From the NCBI RefSeq assembly GCF_002161085.1, contig NZ_NFLU01000004.1, positions 1 to 64,000 of the forward strand: a DNA stretch of 64,000 nucleotides, in the 5' to 3' direction. Both the position numbers and the translations under genes were made by a program. The stretch's first letter is position 1. Each line of letters opens with the position of its first letter. The DNA is from Flavonifractor sp. An112. GTDB lineage: Bacteria; Bacillota; Clostridia; Oscillospirales; Oscillospiraceae. Shown here one piece after another: positions 8,419-16,074 of this stretch. The notes under the pieces were generated by a model. The model ran no database searches. It was not told the origin of the DNA and saw nothing but the letters and a program-made list of their open reading frames with translations.

Positions 8419-8844
8419 TCACTGGGGAATCTTAATCTTGACCGTGACAGTGGTGCCCTTGCCCACCTCGGTGTCAATGGTCATTTCATCAGAATAACGC
8501 TTCATATTGGGTAGACCCATACCGGCGCCGAAGCCCAACTCCCGGGCGGTGGAACCGGCGGTGGAGTAGCCCTCCTGCATAGCCTGCTCTACATCGGGAA
8601 TACCGGGGCCGGAATCGACCATGCGGATCACGATCTGGTCCATCTCCACCTCGACCTCAGCCTGACCGCCGTCGGCGTGGATAACCATATTGATCTCGCC
8701 CTCATACATACAGATGGAGGCCCTGCGGATTACATCCTGAGACAGGCCCAGCTTCTTCAGGGTCAACTTCATCTTGCTGGAGGCTTCACCGGCCTCGATG
8801 AGGTCGCCGCCCTCCACGGGGTATACCAGTCTAATCGTTTCCAT
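8419..8844 (-). CDS. RsbW-like anti-sigma/GHKL ATP-binding protein
   Basis: 141 aa from the ATG at 8844, which has GAGGG 8 nt upstream; an in-frame ATG 21 nt earlier lacks a good site. The protein is a single HATPase domain: N-box EGEINMVIHA, G1 VDSGPGIPD and G2 GFGAGMGLPNM. It resembles the serine-kinase/anti-sigma family (RsbW, SpoIIAB). No anti-anti-sigma partner is seen in the window. It overlaps the upstream DRTGG gene by 14 nt and precedes the sensor-like hydrogenase by 35 nt, so these act as one unit. The target is unknown. Confidence 0.85.
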   Translation of the reverse strand: METIRLVYPVEGGDLIEAGEASSKMKLTLKKLGLSQDVIRRASICMYEGEINMVIHADGGQAEVEVEMDQIVIRMVDSGPGIPDVEQAMQEGYSTAGSTARELGFGAGMGLPNMKRYSDEMTIDTEVGKGTTVTVKIKIPQ

Positions 8845-9187
8845 CGCAATTCCCTCGCAATCCATTGTAGTAAAGCAGGCCGCAGGCCTCGTACATCCGC
8901 TTGGGACAGGTCATGACCACGATGTCCCGGTCCTCGGCCAGACTGAGGATATCCTTGCCCGGCACCTTGCCCCGGACAAAGACGATGCACTTCATCTCCA
9001 CCATGTCTGCCGTACGGACCACCTGCGGATTGACCAGACCAGTGAGCAAAAGAGCTTGATTTTTTACAAAAGCAAGCACATCGCTCATGAAATCGCTGCC
9101 GCAGGCGGACATGACCTCCCGGTCCAGATGATCCTCGCCGCACAATACAGTGGCATTCAGGATCTGTTTGATGTCGGAAAGCAGCAT
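8831..9187 (-). CDS. DRTGG-domain protein (first copy)
   Basis: 118 aa, first gene of the sensory hydrogenase operon. The pattern MLLSDIKQILNATVLCGED, a central SACGSDFMSDVLAFVK segment and a C-terminal IVVMTCPKRMYEACGLLY match DRTGG-domain proteins. These are thought to bind small ligands and occur beside regulatory ATPases. A promoter lies at 9234-9262. The exact function is unknown. Confidence 0.75.
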   Translation of the reverse strand: MLLSDIKQILNATVLCGEDHLDREVMSACGSDFMSDVLAFVKNQALLLTGLVNPQVVRTADMVEMKCIVFVRGKVPGKDILSLAEDRDIVVMTCPKRMYEACGLLYYNGLRGNCDGND

Positions 9188-9233
9188 TGCCTTCTCCCCT
9201 TCCGTGGGAAAACTAAACTCTCAGTTCATGGGC

Positions 9234-9262
9234 ATTGTACCACAAAACAACTGGAAGTGCAA
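9234..9262 (-). promoter_or_regulatory. promoter of the sensory hydrogenase operon
   Basis: Minus-strand TTGCAC (9257-9262) and TACAAT (9234-9239) with a 17-nt spacer, upstream of the first DRTGG gene. Confidence 0.75.
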
Positions 9263-9273
9263 AGGGTTCGTTG

Positions 9274-9290
9274 AAACTTTCACAAAGTTT
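9274..9290. promoter_or_regulatory. palindromic candidate operator between divergent promoters
   Basis: AAACTTT-CAC-AAAGTTT is a perfect 7-bp inverted repeat between the hydrogenase-sensor promoter and the serC promoter. It lies 11 bp upstream of the minus-strand -35 box. It fits a dimeric repressor or activator site, but the protein is unknown. Confidence 0.5.
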
Positions 9291-9327
9291 TTGTAATAGA
9301 CTGCTTGGTTTTGGTGATTCCACGGTA

Positions 9328-9357
9328 TTGACATTGCAGCAGGTTGATGTCTATAAT
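9328..9357 (+). promoter_or_regulatory. promoter of serC-serA
   Basis: TTGACA (9328-9333) and TATAAT (9352-9357) with an 18-nt spacer, about 97 nt before the serC start. Confidence 0.85.
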
Positions 9358-9453
9358 ATGCTTTATCAAGATAAAGCGGTCAACTGTATCGCTGCAGAAA
9401 TACCGCGATCTTGGAGTTTATTTTGAAATTTGGAATCAAGGAGGCCATCTATC

Positions 9454-10539
9454 ATGGGTAACGAGCGAGTGTACAATTTCTCCGCGGGCCCGTCCATGCT
9501 GCCGCTGGAAGTACTGGAGCGCGCCGGATCTGAAATCACCAATTATCAGGGTTCCGGTATGTCAGTCATGGAGATGAGTCACCGTTCCAAGGTGTTTCAG
9601 AAGATTTTTGACGACACCCAGGCTAAGTTCCGCAAGCTGATGAACGTGCCTGAGGGATATAAGGTGCTGTTCCTGCAGGGCGGCGCATCTTCCCAGTTCT
9701 CCATGGCGCCCCTGAACCTGATCGGTAAAACCGGTAAGGCTGACTACGCTGTCACCGGCAACTTCTCCAACATTGCCTATAAGGAGGCCAAGAAGTACGG
9801 CGAGATCAATCTGGCCGCCTCCTCCGCCGACAAGAACCATACTTACATCCCCACCCAGGACCAGCTGAAGCTGGACCCTGAGGCCAGCTATTTCTATTAC
9901 TGCGCCAACAATACCATCTACGGCACCGAGTGGCAGTATGTCCCCGAGACCAATGGGGTGCCCATCGTGTGCGATATGTCCTCTGACATTCTGTCCCGTC
10001 CGGTGGATGTGAGCAAGTACGGCATTATCTTTGCCGGCGCTCAGAAGAACATGGCTCCCGCCGGTCTGACGGTGGTCATCATCAAGGCGGATCTGGCCGG
10101 CAACGAGCTGCCCTACACCCCCCTGATGATGAACTATAAGACCATGATCGACAAGGATTCCATGTACAACACCCCGCCCTGCTGGTGCATCTACATCCTG
10201 GGCCTGGTGCTGGACTGGCTGGAGTCCAAGGGCGGCATCCCCGGCATGGAGGCCATCAAGCACTCCAAGGCCCAGATGCTGTACGATGTGATCGATAACT
10301 CCAAGCTGTTCACCTGCGCTGTGGAGCCTGGCTCCCGGTCCGACATGAACGTGGTGTTCCGCACCGGCAATGACGAGCTGGACGCCAAGTTTGTCAAGGA
10401 GAGCGTGGAGGCCGGCTTCACCAACCTGAAGGGTCACCGCTCCGTAGGCGGTATGCGCGCTTCCATTTACAACGCCATGCCCACCGAGGGTGTGGAGAAG
10501 CTGTGCGACTTCATCAAGGCCTTTGACAAGAACAACTGA
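9454..10539 (+). CDS. serC: phosphoserine aminotransferase
   Basis: 361 aa. It converts 3-phosphohydroxypyruvate and glutamate to phosphoserine in serine synthesis, using PLP. The N-terminal YNFSAGPSMLP motif and the PLP-lysine region FAGAQKNMAPAGL are diagnostic. Length is normal for SerC. The ATG at 9454 has AAGGAGG nine bases upstream; an in-frame upstream ATG has no such site. It is 17 nt before serA in the same operon. Confidence 0.96.
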   Translation: MGNERVYNFSAGPSMLPLEVLERAGSEITNYQGSGMSVMEMSHRSKVFQKIFDDTQAKFRKLMNVPEGYKVLFLQGGASSQFSMAPLNLIGKTGKADYAVTGNFSNIAYKEAKKYGEINLAASSADKNHTYIPTQDQLKLDPEASYFYYCANNTIYGTEWQYVPETNGVPIVCDMSSDILSRPVDVSKYGIIFAGAQKNMAPAGLTVVIIKADLAGNELPYTPLMMNYKTMIDKDSMYNTPPCWCIYILGLVLDWLESKGGIPGMEAIKHSKAQMLYDVIDNSKLFTCAVEPGSRSDMNVVFRTGNDELDAKFVKESVEAGFTNLKGHRSVGGMRASIYNAMPTEGVEKLCDFIKAFDKNN

Positions 10540-10556
10540 CGGGAGGTAATGTCATC

Positions 10557-11726
10557 ATGTTTCGCATCAAAACATTGAATAAAATTTCCCCTGCCGGCCT
10601 GTCTGTGCTGGATCAGACCCGCTTCTCCGTCAGCGACGACGTGGAGAATGAGGACGGTATTCTGGTCCGCTCCGCCGATATGCACGAGTATCAGTTCCCC
10701 GACTCCCTGCGAGCCATTGCCCGTGCTGGCGCCGGTACCAACAATATCCCCATTGACCGCTGCTCCGAGGCGGGCATCGTGGTGTTCAACACCCCTGGCG
10801 CCAACGCCAACGCGGTGAAGGAGCTGGCCCTGTGCGCCCTGTTGCTGGCTTCTCGTAAGATCACCGCCGGTGCTGAGTGGGTCAAGGCCCAGGCTGGTGC
10901 TGGAGCCGACGTAGAGAAGGTGGTGGAGAAGGGCAAGAGCCAGTTTGTGGGCCCTGAGATCGCTGGCAAGACCCTGGGCGTCATCGGCCTGGGCGCTATC
11001 GGCGTGCAGGTGGCCAACATCGCCACCAAGCTGGGCATGACCGTGTTCGGCTATGATCCCTTCCTCAGCGTGGACGCAGCCCTGTCCCTGTCCCGGATGG
11101 TCCACCGTGCCATGGATCTGGAGACCATCTATAAAAACTGCGATTACATCACCCTCCATGTGCCTCAGACCTCTGAGACCAAGGGTATGATCAATGAGGA
11201 CGCCTTCCATATGATGAAGGGCGGCGTGCGTATTCTCAACCTGGCCCGCGGCGGTCTGGTCAACGACGACGATATGCTGGCGGCTCTGGATTCCGGCAAG
11301 GTGGCCGCTTACGTCACCGACTTCCCCAACAACAAGATCCTCCAGGGCAAGAACGTCATTGCCATCCCCCACCTGGGCGCCTCCACCCCCGAGAGCGAGG
11401 AGAACTGCGCCGTCATGGCCGCTCAGGAGTTGAAGGATTACCTGGAAAATGGCAACATCAAGAACTCCGTCAACCTGCCCACCCTGGTGCAGGAGTGGAG
11501 CGGTGTGGCCCGGCTGTGCATCATTCACCGCAATATCCCCGGCGCCATCGCCAACATCACCGGCCTGCTGTCCCGGGACGGGGTCAACGTGGAGAACATG
11601 ACCAACAAGTCCAAGAAGGACTATGCCTACACCGTGGTAGATCTGGGCAGCCGCATCAGCGAGGCGGTGGCCGACGAGATCCGCGCCCTGGAGGGCGTGT
11701 TCCGCGTCCGGGTGCTCAATCATTAA
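10557..11726 (+). CDS. serA: D-3-phosphoglycerate dehydrogenase
   Basis: 389 aa. It oxidises 3-phosphoglycerate with NAD at the first step of serine synthesis. The substrate domain is followed by the Rossmann motif GVIGLGAIGVQVAN, the catalytic Arg region NLARGG, and the Glu and His regions STPESEEN and IPHLGAS. A C-terminal ACT domain (about 315-389, starting near LCIIHRNIPGAIANIT) suggests feedback control by serine. The protein is the short SerA form without the intervening ASB domain. It pairs with serC. Confidence 0.95.
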   Translation: MFRIKTLNKISPAGLSVLDQTRFSVSDDVENEDGILVRSADMHEYQFPDSLRAIARAGAGTNNIPIDRCSEAGIVVFNTPGANANAVKELALCALLLASRKITAGAEWVKAQAGAGADVEKVVEKGKSQFVGPEIAGKTLGVIGLGAIGVQVANIATKLGMTVFGYDPFLSVDAALSLSRMVHRAMDLETIYKNCDYITLHVPQTSETKGMINEDAFHMMKGGVRILNLARGGLVNDDDMLAALDSGKVAAYVTDFPNNKILQGKNVIAIPHLGASTPESEENCAVMAAQELKDYLENGNIKNSVNLPTLVQEWSGVARLCIIHRNIPGAIANITGLLSRDGVNVENMTNKSKKDYAYTVVDLGSRISEAVADEIRALEGVFRVRVLNH

Positions 11727-11729
11727 GGA

Positions 11730-11758
11730 TTGACAAAAAAGGCGAAACAAGTTAAAAT
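11730..11758 (+). promoter_or_regulatory. promoter of the thiamine operon
   Basis: TTGACA (11730-11735) and TAAAAT (11753-11758) with a 17-nt spacer. It begins four bases past the serA stop and leads directly into the TPP riboswitch, so no serA terminator is seen between them. Confidence 0.88.
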
Positions 11759-11764
11759 CTTGCG

Positions 11765-11852
11765 TGCAAGGGAGCTTCCGCGAGGAGGCTGAGAGGAGGG
11801 GACAGTCCCTCGACCTGACCTGATTTGGGTAATGCCAACGTAGGGACGCAGC
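11765..11852 (+). ncRNA. TPP riboswitch (THI element)
   Basis: The conserved pyrimidine-sensing GAGGCTGAGAG and the pyrophosphate-sensing segment CCTGATTTGGGTAATGCC followed by AACGTAGGGA are both present in the right order. A G-rich/C-rich stem lies between them. It lies between a promoter and two terminator-like hairpins upstream of thiD, so thiamine pyrophosphate should switch the operon off by termination. Confidence 0.96.
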
Positions 11853-11870
11853 ACTATTTCCGTGCGGAGT

Positions 11871-11895
11871 CTCCTCCGTCCGGAGGAGTTTATTT
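11871..11895 (+). terminator. first hairpin of the TPP expression platform
   Basis: CTCCTCCG (11871-11878) pairs with CGGAGGAG (11881-11888), followed by TTTATTT. It may be a terminator or part of an antiterminator switch ahead of the stronger terminator downstream. Confidence 0.6.
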
Positions 11896-11906
11896 CACGT
11901 ACAGAG

Positions 11907-11943
11907 AAGCGGCAGGTCCCAACGGGACCTGCCGCTTTTTTCG
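11907..11943 (+). terminator. strong intrinsic terminator of the TPP expression platform
   Basis: AAGCGGCAGGTCCC (11907-11920) pairs with GGGACCTGCCGCTT (11924-11937) around AAC and runs into TTTTTT. It is 35 nt before thiD. Confidence 0.9.
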
Positions 11944-11977
11944 TGCCCTTGCCTACTAAGAGAAAGAAGGAACAATC

Positions 11978-12796
11978 ATGAAATGTGTGCTTACCATTGC
12001 CGGCAGCGATTCCAGCGGAGGCGCCGGCGTCCAGGCGGATCTCAAAACCATGACCTGCCTGGGGGTGTACGGTATGAGCGCCATCACCGCCCTTACCGCT
12101 CAGAATACCACCGGCGTCCGGGATGTGCTGGAGGCAACCCCGGAGTTTGTGGCGGAGCAGTTGGATTGCATTTTTGAGGATATCCGGCCCCAGGCGGTAA
12201 AGATCGGCATGGTGTCCTCCGCCCCCATCATCCGGGCTATCGGCGCCAAGCTGCGGCAGTATGGTGCAGAGAATATCGTGGTGGACCCGGTAATGGTATC
12301 CACCAGCGGCTCCGCCCTCATGCAGGACAGCGCCCTCACCGCCCTGATGGAGGAGCTTTTCCCTCTGGCAGCCATCATCACGCCCAACATCCCCGAGGCC
12401 CAGCGGCTGTGCGGCTTCGCCATTGAGAGCGAGGCGGATATGATGCGGGCCGCTGAGACCATTGGCAAGACCATGCAGGGTGCGGTGCTGGTGAAGGGTG
12501 GACACCGGAGCGACAGTGCCGATGATCTGCTGCGGCAGAACGGTCAGGCCCACTGGTTCCGCTCTCCCCGGGTGGACAATCCCAATAACCACGGTTCCGG
12601 CTGCACCCTGTCCTCCGCCATCGCCTCCTTCCTGGCCCTGGGTGAGGACCTGCCCGGTGCGGTACAGAAGGCCAAAGCCTACATTACCGCTGCCATGGAG
12701 GCCAAGCTGGACCTGGGCCAGGGCAGCGGCCCCCTGTGGCATAACTATGCCGTTCCGGCGGGCGGTGGCTTCCAACAGGGGAGGGGAGAGGTGTGA
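11978..12796 (+). CDS. thiD: hydroxymethylpyrimidine/phosphomethylpyrimidine kinase
   Basis: 272 aa. It phosphorylates HMP and HMP-P to give HMP-PP for thiamine phosphate synthesis. The ribokinase-family start LTIAGSDSSGGAGVQADLKT, the central VDPVMVSTSG and the C-terminal NNHGSGCTLSSAIAS anion-hole motif are all present. Ribosome site AGAAGGAAC. It is the first gene under the TPP riboswitch and overlaps thiW by 4 nt. Confidence 0.96.
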   Translation: MKCVLTIAGSDSSGGAGVQADLKTMTCLGVYGMSAITALTAQNTTGVRDVLEATPEFVAEQLDCIFEDIRPQAVKIGMVSSAPIIRAIGAKLRQYGAENIVVDPVMVSTSGSALMQDSALTALMEELFPLAAIITPNIPEAQRLCGFAIESEADMMRAAETIGKTMQGAVLVKGGHRSDSADDLLRQNGQAHWFRSPRVDNPNNHGSGCTLSSAIASFLALGEDLPGAVQKAKAYITAAMEAKLDLGQGSGPLWHNYAVPAGGGFQQGRGEV

Positions 12797-13305
12797 GACA
12801 GCAGACAGCAGTCAAAAAGCTGGCGATCGCCAGCCTGCTTACCGCTGTGGCAGTGGTAGGCAGCCTGGTCTCCTTCCCGGTGCTGGGCTCCCGGTGTTCC
12901 CCGGTGCAGCACATGGTCAACATCCTGTGCGCCGTGTTTCTGGGCCCCTGGTATGGTGTGGCGTGTGCCTTTGCTGCCAGTTTCCTGCGTAACCTGCTGG
13001 GCTTGGGCACCCTGCTGGCCTTCCCCGGCAGCATGGTGGGGGCGCTGGTGTGCGGCCTGACCTATTGGGGCACCCGTAATCTGGGTGCCACCTGCGTGGG
13101 TGAGGTCTTTGGCACCGGCATCCTGGGCGGCCTGGCCGCCTGGCCCATCGCCACCCTGATTTTGGGCCAGAGCGTGGCGGTATACGGCTATATGGGCCCA
13201 TTCCTGATTTCCACTGTGGGCGGCTCCATCATTGCCGGGGCAGTACTCTTTGCTCTGAAGCGCTCCGGCGGCCTGGACGTCATGCAGACCCTGGTCAGGC
13301 GGTGA
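12793..13305 (+). CDS. thiW: ECF transporter S component ThiW (thiazole/thiamine precursor uptake)
   Basis: 170 aa membrane protein with about five to six hydrophobic helices, starting at GTG in the GTGA overlap with thiD. The motif LGSRCSPVQHMVNIL and a following glycine-rich helix pair fit ThiW, the substrate-binding subunit of an energy-coupling-factor transporter for a thiazole precursor. It needs the shared EcfAT module, which is not in this window. Location between thiD and thiM supports the substrate. Confidence 0.88.
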   Translation: MRQQTAVKKLAIASLLTAVAVVGSLVSFPVLGSRCSPVQHMVNILCAVFLGPWYGVACAFAASFLRNLLGLGTLLAFPGSMVGALVCGLTYWGTRNLGATCVGEVFGTGILGGLAAWPIATLILGQSVAVYGYMGPFLISTVGGSIIAGAVLFALKRSGGLDVMQTLVRR

Positions 13306-14147
13306 GAGGCATGGAACGGATGGATTTTGCCGCCATGCTGGCGGCGGTACGGGAAAAAGCCCCTCTGGTCCAGTGTATCACCAATATCGTTACCGTCAAC
13401 GACTGCGCCAATATTTTGCTGGCGGCGGGGGCCTCGGCCACCATGGCCCACCACCCTCTGGAGGTGGCGGACGCAGTAGCCGGTGTCCAGGCCCTGGTGC
13501 TTAACCTAGGGGCCGTGGGGGACCGGGAGGCCATGCTCATCGCTGGAAAAGAGGCCAACCGGCTGGGCGTACCGGTGATCTTCGACCCGGTGGCCGCCGG
13601 TTTTACCGGCCTGCGGCGGGAAACCGCCCGCAAATTGCTGGAGGAAGTACAGTTTGCTGTCATCCGGGGCAACGCCTCGGAGATTCGCTCACTTACCGAG
13701 GATAAAGAGGGAGGCAGCGGGGTGGATGTAGCCCAGGCTGACGCAGTGACCGAGTCCGGCCTGCCCCAGGCTGCGGAACTGGCCCGTACCCTGTCCAAGC
13801 GGACCGGGGCGGCGGTGACCCTCTCCGGGGTGGTGGATGTGATTGCCCAGGGAGAGCGGGTGCTCTTCCTCCGCAACGGCAGCCCCACCATGGCCCGCAT
13901 CACCGGCAGCGGATGTATGCTGTCTGCCCTCACAGGGGCCTTCTGCGGGGCCAGCCCGGACAAGCCCTTTGAGGCTGCGGCGGCCGCTGCCGCGTCCATT
14001 GCCCTGGCAGGCGAGCGGGCGGAGGAACTGCGGCTCAAAAAGGAAACGGGAAACGCTACCTTCCGCATTGATCTCATCGACAGCGTGTTCAACCTGACGG
14101 AAGAACAGCTGATACAAGGAGTGCGCTATGAAGTTTACCAAGGATGA
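13302..14147 (+). CDS. thiM: hydroxyethylthiazole kinase
   Basis: 281 aa from GTG at 13302 (GTGA overlap with thiW); ATGs at 13311 and 13320 are possible alternatives. It phosphorylates hydroxyethylthiazole for thiamine salvage. Motifs: LVQCITNIVTVNDCANILLA at the start, VFDPVAAG-type IFDPVAAGFT, RGNASEI and the ribokinase-like RITGSGCMLSALTGAF. It partners with ThiW uptake, so this cell appears to salvage thiazole rather than make it here. Confidence 0.95.
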   Translation: MRGMERMDFAAMLAAVREKAPLVQCITNIVTVNDCANILLAAGASATMAHHPLEVADAVAGVQALVLNLGAVGDREAMLIAGKEANRLGVPVIFDPVAAGFTGLRRETARKLLEEVQFAVIRGNASEIRSLTEDKEGGSGVDVAQADAVTESGLPQAAELARTLSKRTGAAVTLSGVVDVIAQGERVLFLRNGSPTMARITGSGCMLSALTGAFCGASPDKPFEAAAAAAASIALAGERAEELRLKKETGNATFRIDLIDSVFNLTEEQLIQGVRYEVYQG

Positions 14148-14787
14148 AATTCGGCAGGGCATGACCCTCTACGCCGTCACCGACCGGAGCTGGCTGGGGG
14201 AGCGTACCCTGGCACAGGTGGTGGAGGAGGTACTGAAGGGGGGCGCAACCTTCCTCCAGCTGAGAGAGAAGGAGCTGGATCAGGCCACTATTCTGGCGGA
14301 GGCCAGGGAGATCCAGGCCATCGCTGCCCGGTATCATGTGCCCTTTGTTATCAACGACAGCGTGGACATTGCCTTGGCCTGTGATGCAGACGGGGTCCAT
14401 GTGGGCCAGGCCGATTTGATGGGCCGGGACGTACGGGCCCTCATCGGTCCGGACAAGATTTTGGGTATCACCGCCAACACCGTGGAGCTGGCGGTGGCGG
14501 CCGAGCGGGCCGGGGCCGACTACATCGGCGCTGGAGCGGTGTTTGGTACCACCACCAAGCAGAACGCTAAGAATCTGAGCCTGGACACCCTGAAAGCCAT
14601 CTGCCAGGCGGTGTCCATCCCGGTGGTGGCCATCGGCGGCATCAACGCCGACAGCCTGCCCCAGCTGACTGGAACCGGGGCTGCGGGAGCCGCCGTGGTG
14701 TCCGCCCTTTTTGCCCAGAAGGACCCGGAGAAGGCCGCCCGCCGTCTGCGGGCCCTGGCCGATAAGATGGTGGCCGCCTGTGGATAA
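14128..14787 (+). CDS. thiE: thiamine phosphate synthase
   Basis: 219 aa. It joins HMP-PP and thiazole phosphate to form thiamine phosphate. The TIM-barrel pattern includes LYAVTDRSW, a QLREKELD motif, INDSVDIALACDADGVHVGQ and a phosphate-binding IGAGAVFGTTTKQ, ending with VAIGGINADS. It overlaps thiM by 20 nt and the next gene by 8 nt. Confidence 0.95.
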   Translation: MKFTKDEIRQGMTLYAVTDRSWLGERTLAQVVEEVLKGGATFLQLREKELDQATILAEAREIQAIAARYHVPFVINDSVDIALACDADGVHVGQADLMGRDVRALIGPDKILGITANTVELAVAAERAGADYIGAGAVFGTTTKQNAKNLSLDTLKAICQAVSIPVVAIGGINADSLPQLTGTGAAGAAVVSALFAQKDPEKAARRLRALADKMVAACG

Positions 14788-15418
14788 GAAATTCTGCATT
14801 TTCGATATGGACGGCACCTTGGTGGACTCCATGCCCATCTGGAAGTCCCTGGGCAAGGACTACCTGGAGGCCAGGGGGCACCACCCCACCCAGGCCCAGC
14901 TGGCCGCCATGGGGCCCATGACCATGCTGGAGGGGGCTGCCTTTCTGATAGAGACTTTTGGGGTGGAGGGCCCGCCGGAGCGCATCATTGACGAGATGCA
15001 CGCCGTGATGGAGAACCACTACCGCACCGATATCCCCCTGAAGCCGGGTATTGAGGCCTATCTGAACCGCCTGAAAGGGGAGGGAGCCAAGCTGTGCGTG
15101 GCCACCGCCACGGCGGAGCCCCTGGCCATGGCCTGCCTGGAGCGGCTGGGGGTGGCTCACTATTTTGATTTTATCCTCAGCTGTGAGACGGTGGGGAAGG
15201 GCAAGACCCAGCCCGACGTCTATCTGGAGGCCGCCCGCCGCCTGGGGAGCACCCCGGCGGATACCGCCGTCTTTGAGGACGCCCTCTACGCCGCCCGCAC
15301 CGCCAGGGAGGCGGGCTTTTATACCGTGGGCATCCCGGAGGCGGCCTACGCCCAGGACTGGCCCGCCCTGTCCGCCCTGGCGGATGAAACCATTTTGGAT
15401 TGGAGGAAGGCCCTATGA
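14780..15418 (+). CDS. HAD-family phosphatase in thiamine operon
   Basis: 212 aa from GTG at 14780, overlapping the end of thiE. The HAD motif I FDMDGTLVDSMP, motif II VATATAEP, a Lys in KGKTQPDVYLEAA and motif IV FEDALYAAR are complete; it belongs to the beta-phosphoglucomutase/phosphatase group. Within a thiamine operon it could dephosphorylate thiamine phosphate or a precursor, but that substrate is inferred only from position. Confidence 0.85.
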   Translation: MDKKFCIFDMDGTLVDSMPIWKSLGKDYLEARGHHPTQAQLAAMGPMTMLEGAAFLIETFGVEGPPERIIDEMHAVMENHYRTDIPLKPGIEAYLNRLKGEGAKLCVATATAEPLAMACLERLGVAHYFDFILSCETVGKGKTQPDVYLEAARRLGSTPADTAVFEDALYAARTAREAGFYTVGIPEAAYAQDWPALSALADETILDWRKAL

Positions 15419-16074
15419 CCGTGACCCAGCGGCTTTATGAAGCGGCAAAGCCCATCTGGCAGGCCTGCCACGACCACCCCTTTGTGAAAGGCATCGGGGA
15501 CGGCACCCTGGACCGGGAGAAGTTCCGGCACTTTTTGCTTCAGGACTATCTCTACCTCTTTGACTACGCCAAGGTGTTTGCCTGGGGTGTTGTGAAGGCC
15601 AGGGACCCGGAATTAATGCGCTTTTTCTCCGCCAACGTGGACGCCATTCTGGGGGGCGAGATGAAGACCCACCGGGCCTATATGTCAAAACTGGGCATCA
15701 CCGAGGAGCAGGTCTTTCAGGTGAAGCCTGCCTTGCCCAACTTGTCCTATACCAGCTATATGCTGGCGGTGGCCGCCGCCGGCGGCCCGGCGGAGATCGT
15801 GGCTTCCATCCTAGCCTGCTCCTGGAGCTACGCCGAGATCGGCGCACGGCTGGCCCAGCTTCCCGGCGCGGCGGACCACCCCTTCTACGGCGAGTGGGTA
15901 CGGGGCTACTCCAGCGAGGAGTACCAGCACACCAACGACGCTCTTGTGGCCCGGATGGATGCTCTGGCTCAGAATTGCAGCAAGGAGGAGTACCGGCGGC
16001 TGGAGGACATCTTCGTGGCGTGCAGCCGGTACGAGCTTGGCTTCTGGGAGATGTCGTGGAGGCTGGAACAGTGA
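15415..16074 (+). CDS. tenA: aminopyrimidine aminohydrolase / thiaminase II
   Basis: 219 aa. TenA proteins hydrolyse aminomethylpyrimidine thiamine breakdown products to HMP for salvage. The all-helical fold shows HPFVKGIGDGTLDREKF, FLLQDYLYLFDYAKVFAWG, and catalytic ACSWSYAEIG with Cys and Tyr. The ATG at 15415 overlaps the HAD stop (ATGA). Placement next to the pyrimidine ABC transporter suggests import and recycling of thiamine fragments. Confidence 0.95.
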   Translation: MTVTQRLYEAAKPIWQACHDHPFVKGIGDGTLDREKFRHFLLQDYLYLFDYAKVFAWGVVKARDPELMRFFSANVDAILGGEMKTHRAYMSKLGITEEQVFQVKPALPNLSYTSYMLAVAAAGGPAEIVASILACSWSYAEIGARLAQLPGAADHPFYGEWVRGYSSEEYQHTNDALVARMDALAQNCSKEEYRRLEDIFVACSRYELGFWEMSWRLEQ

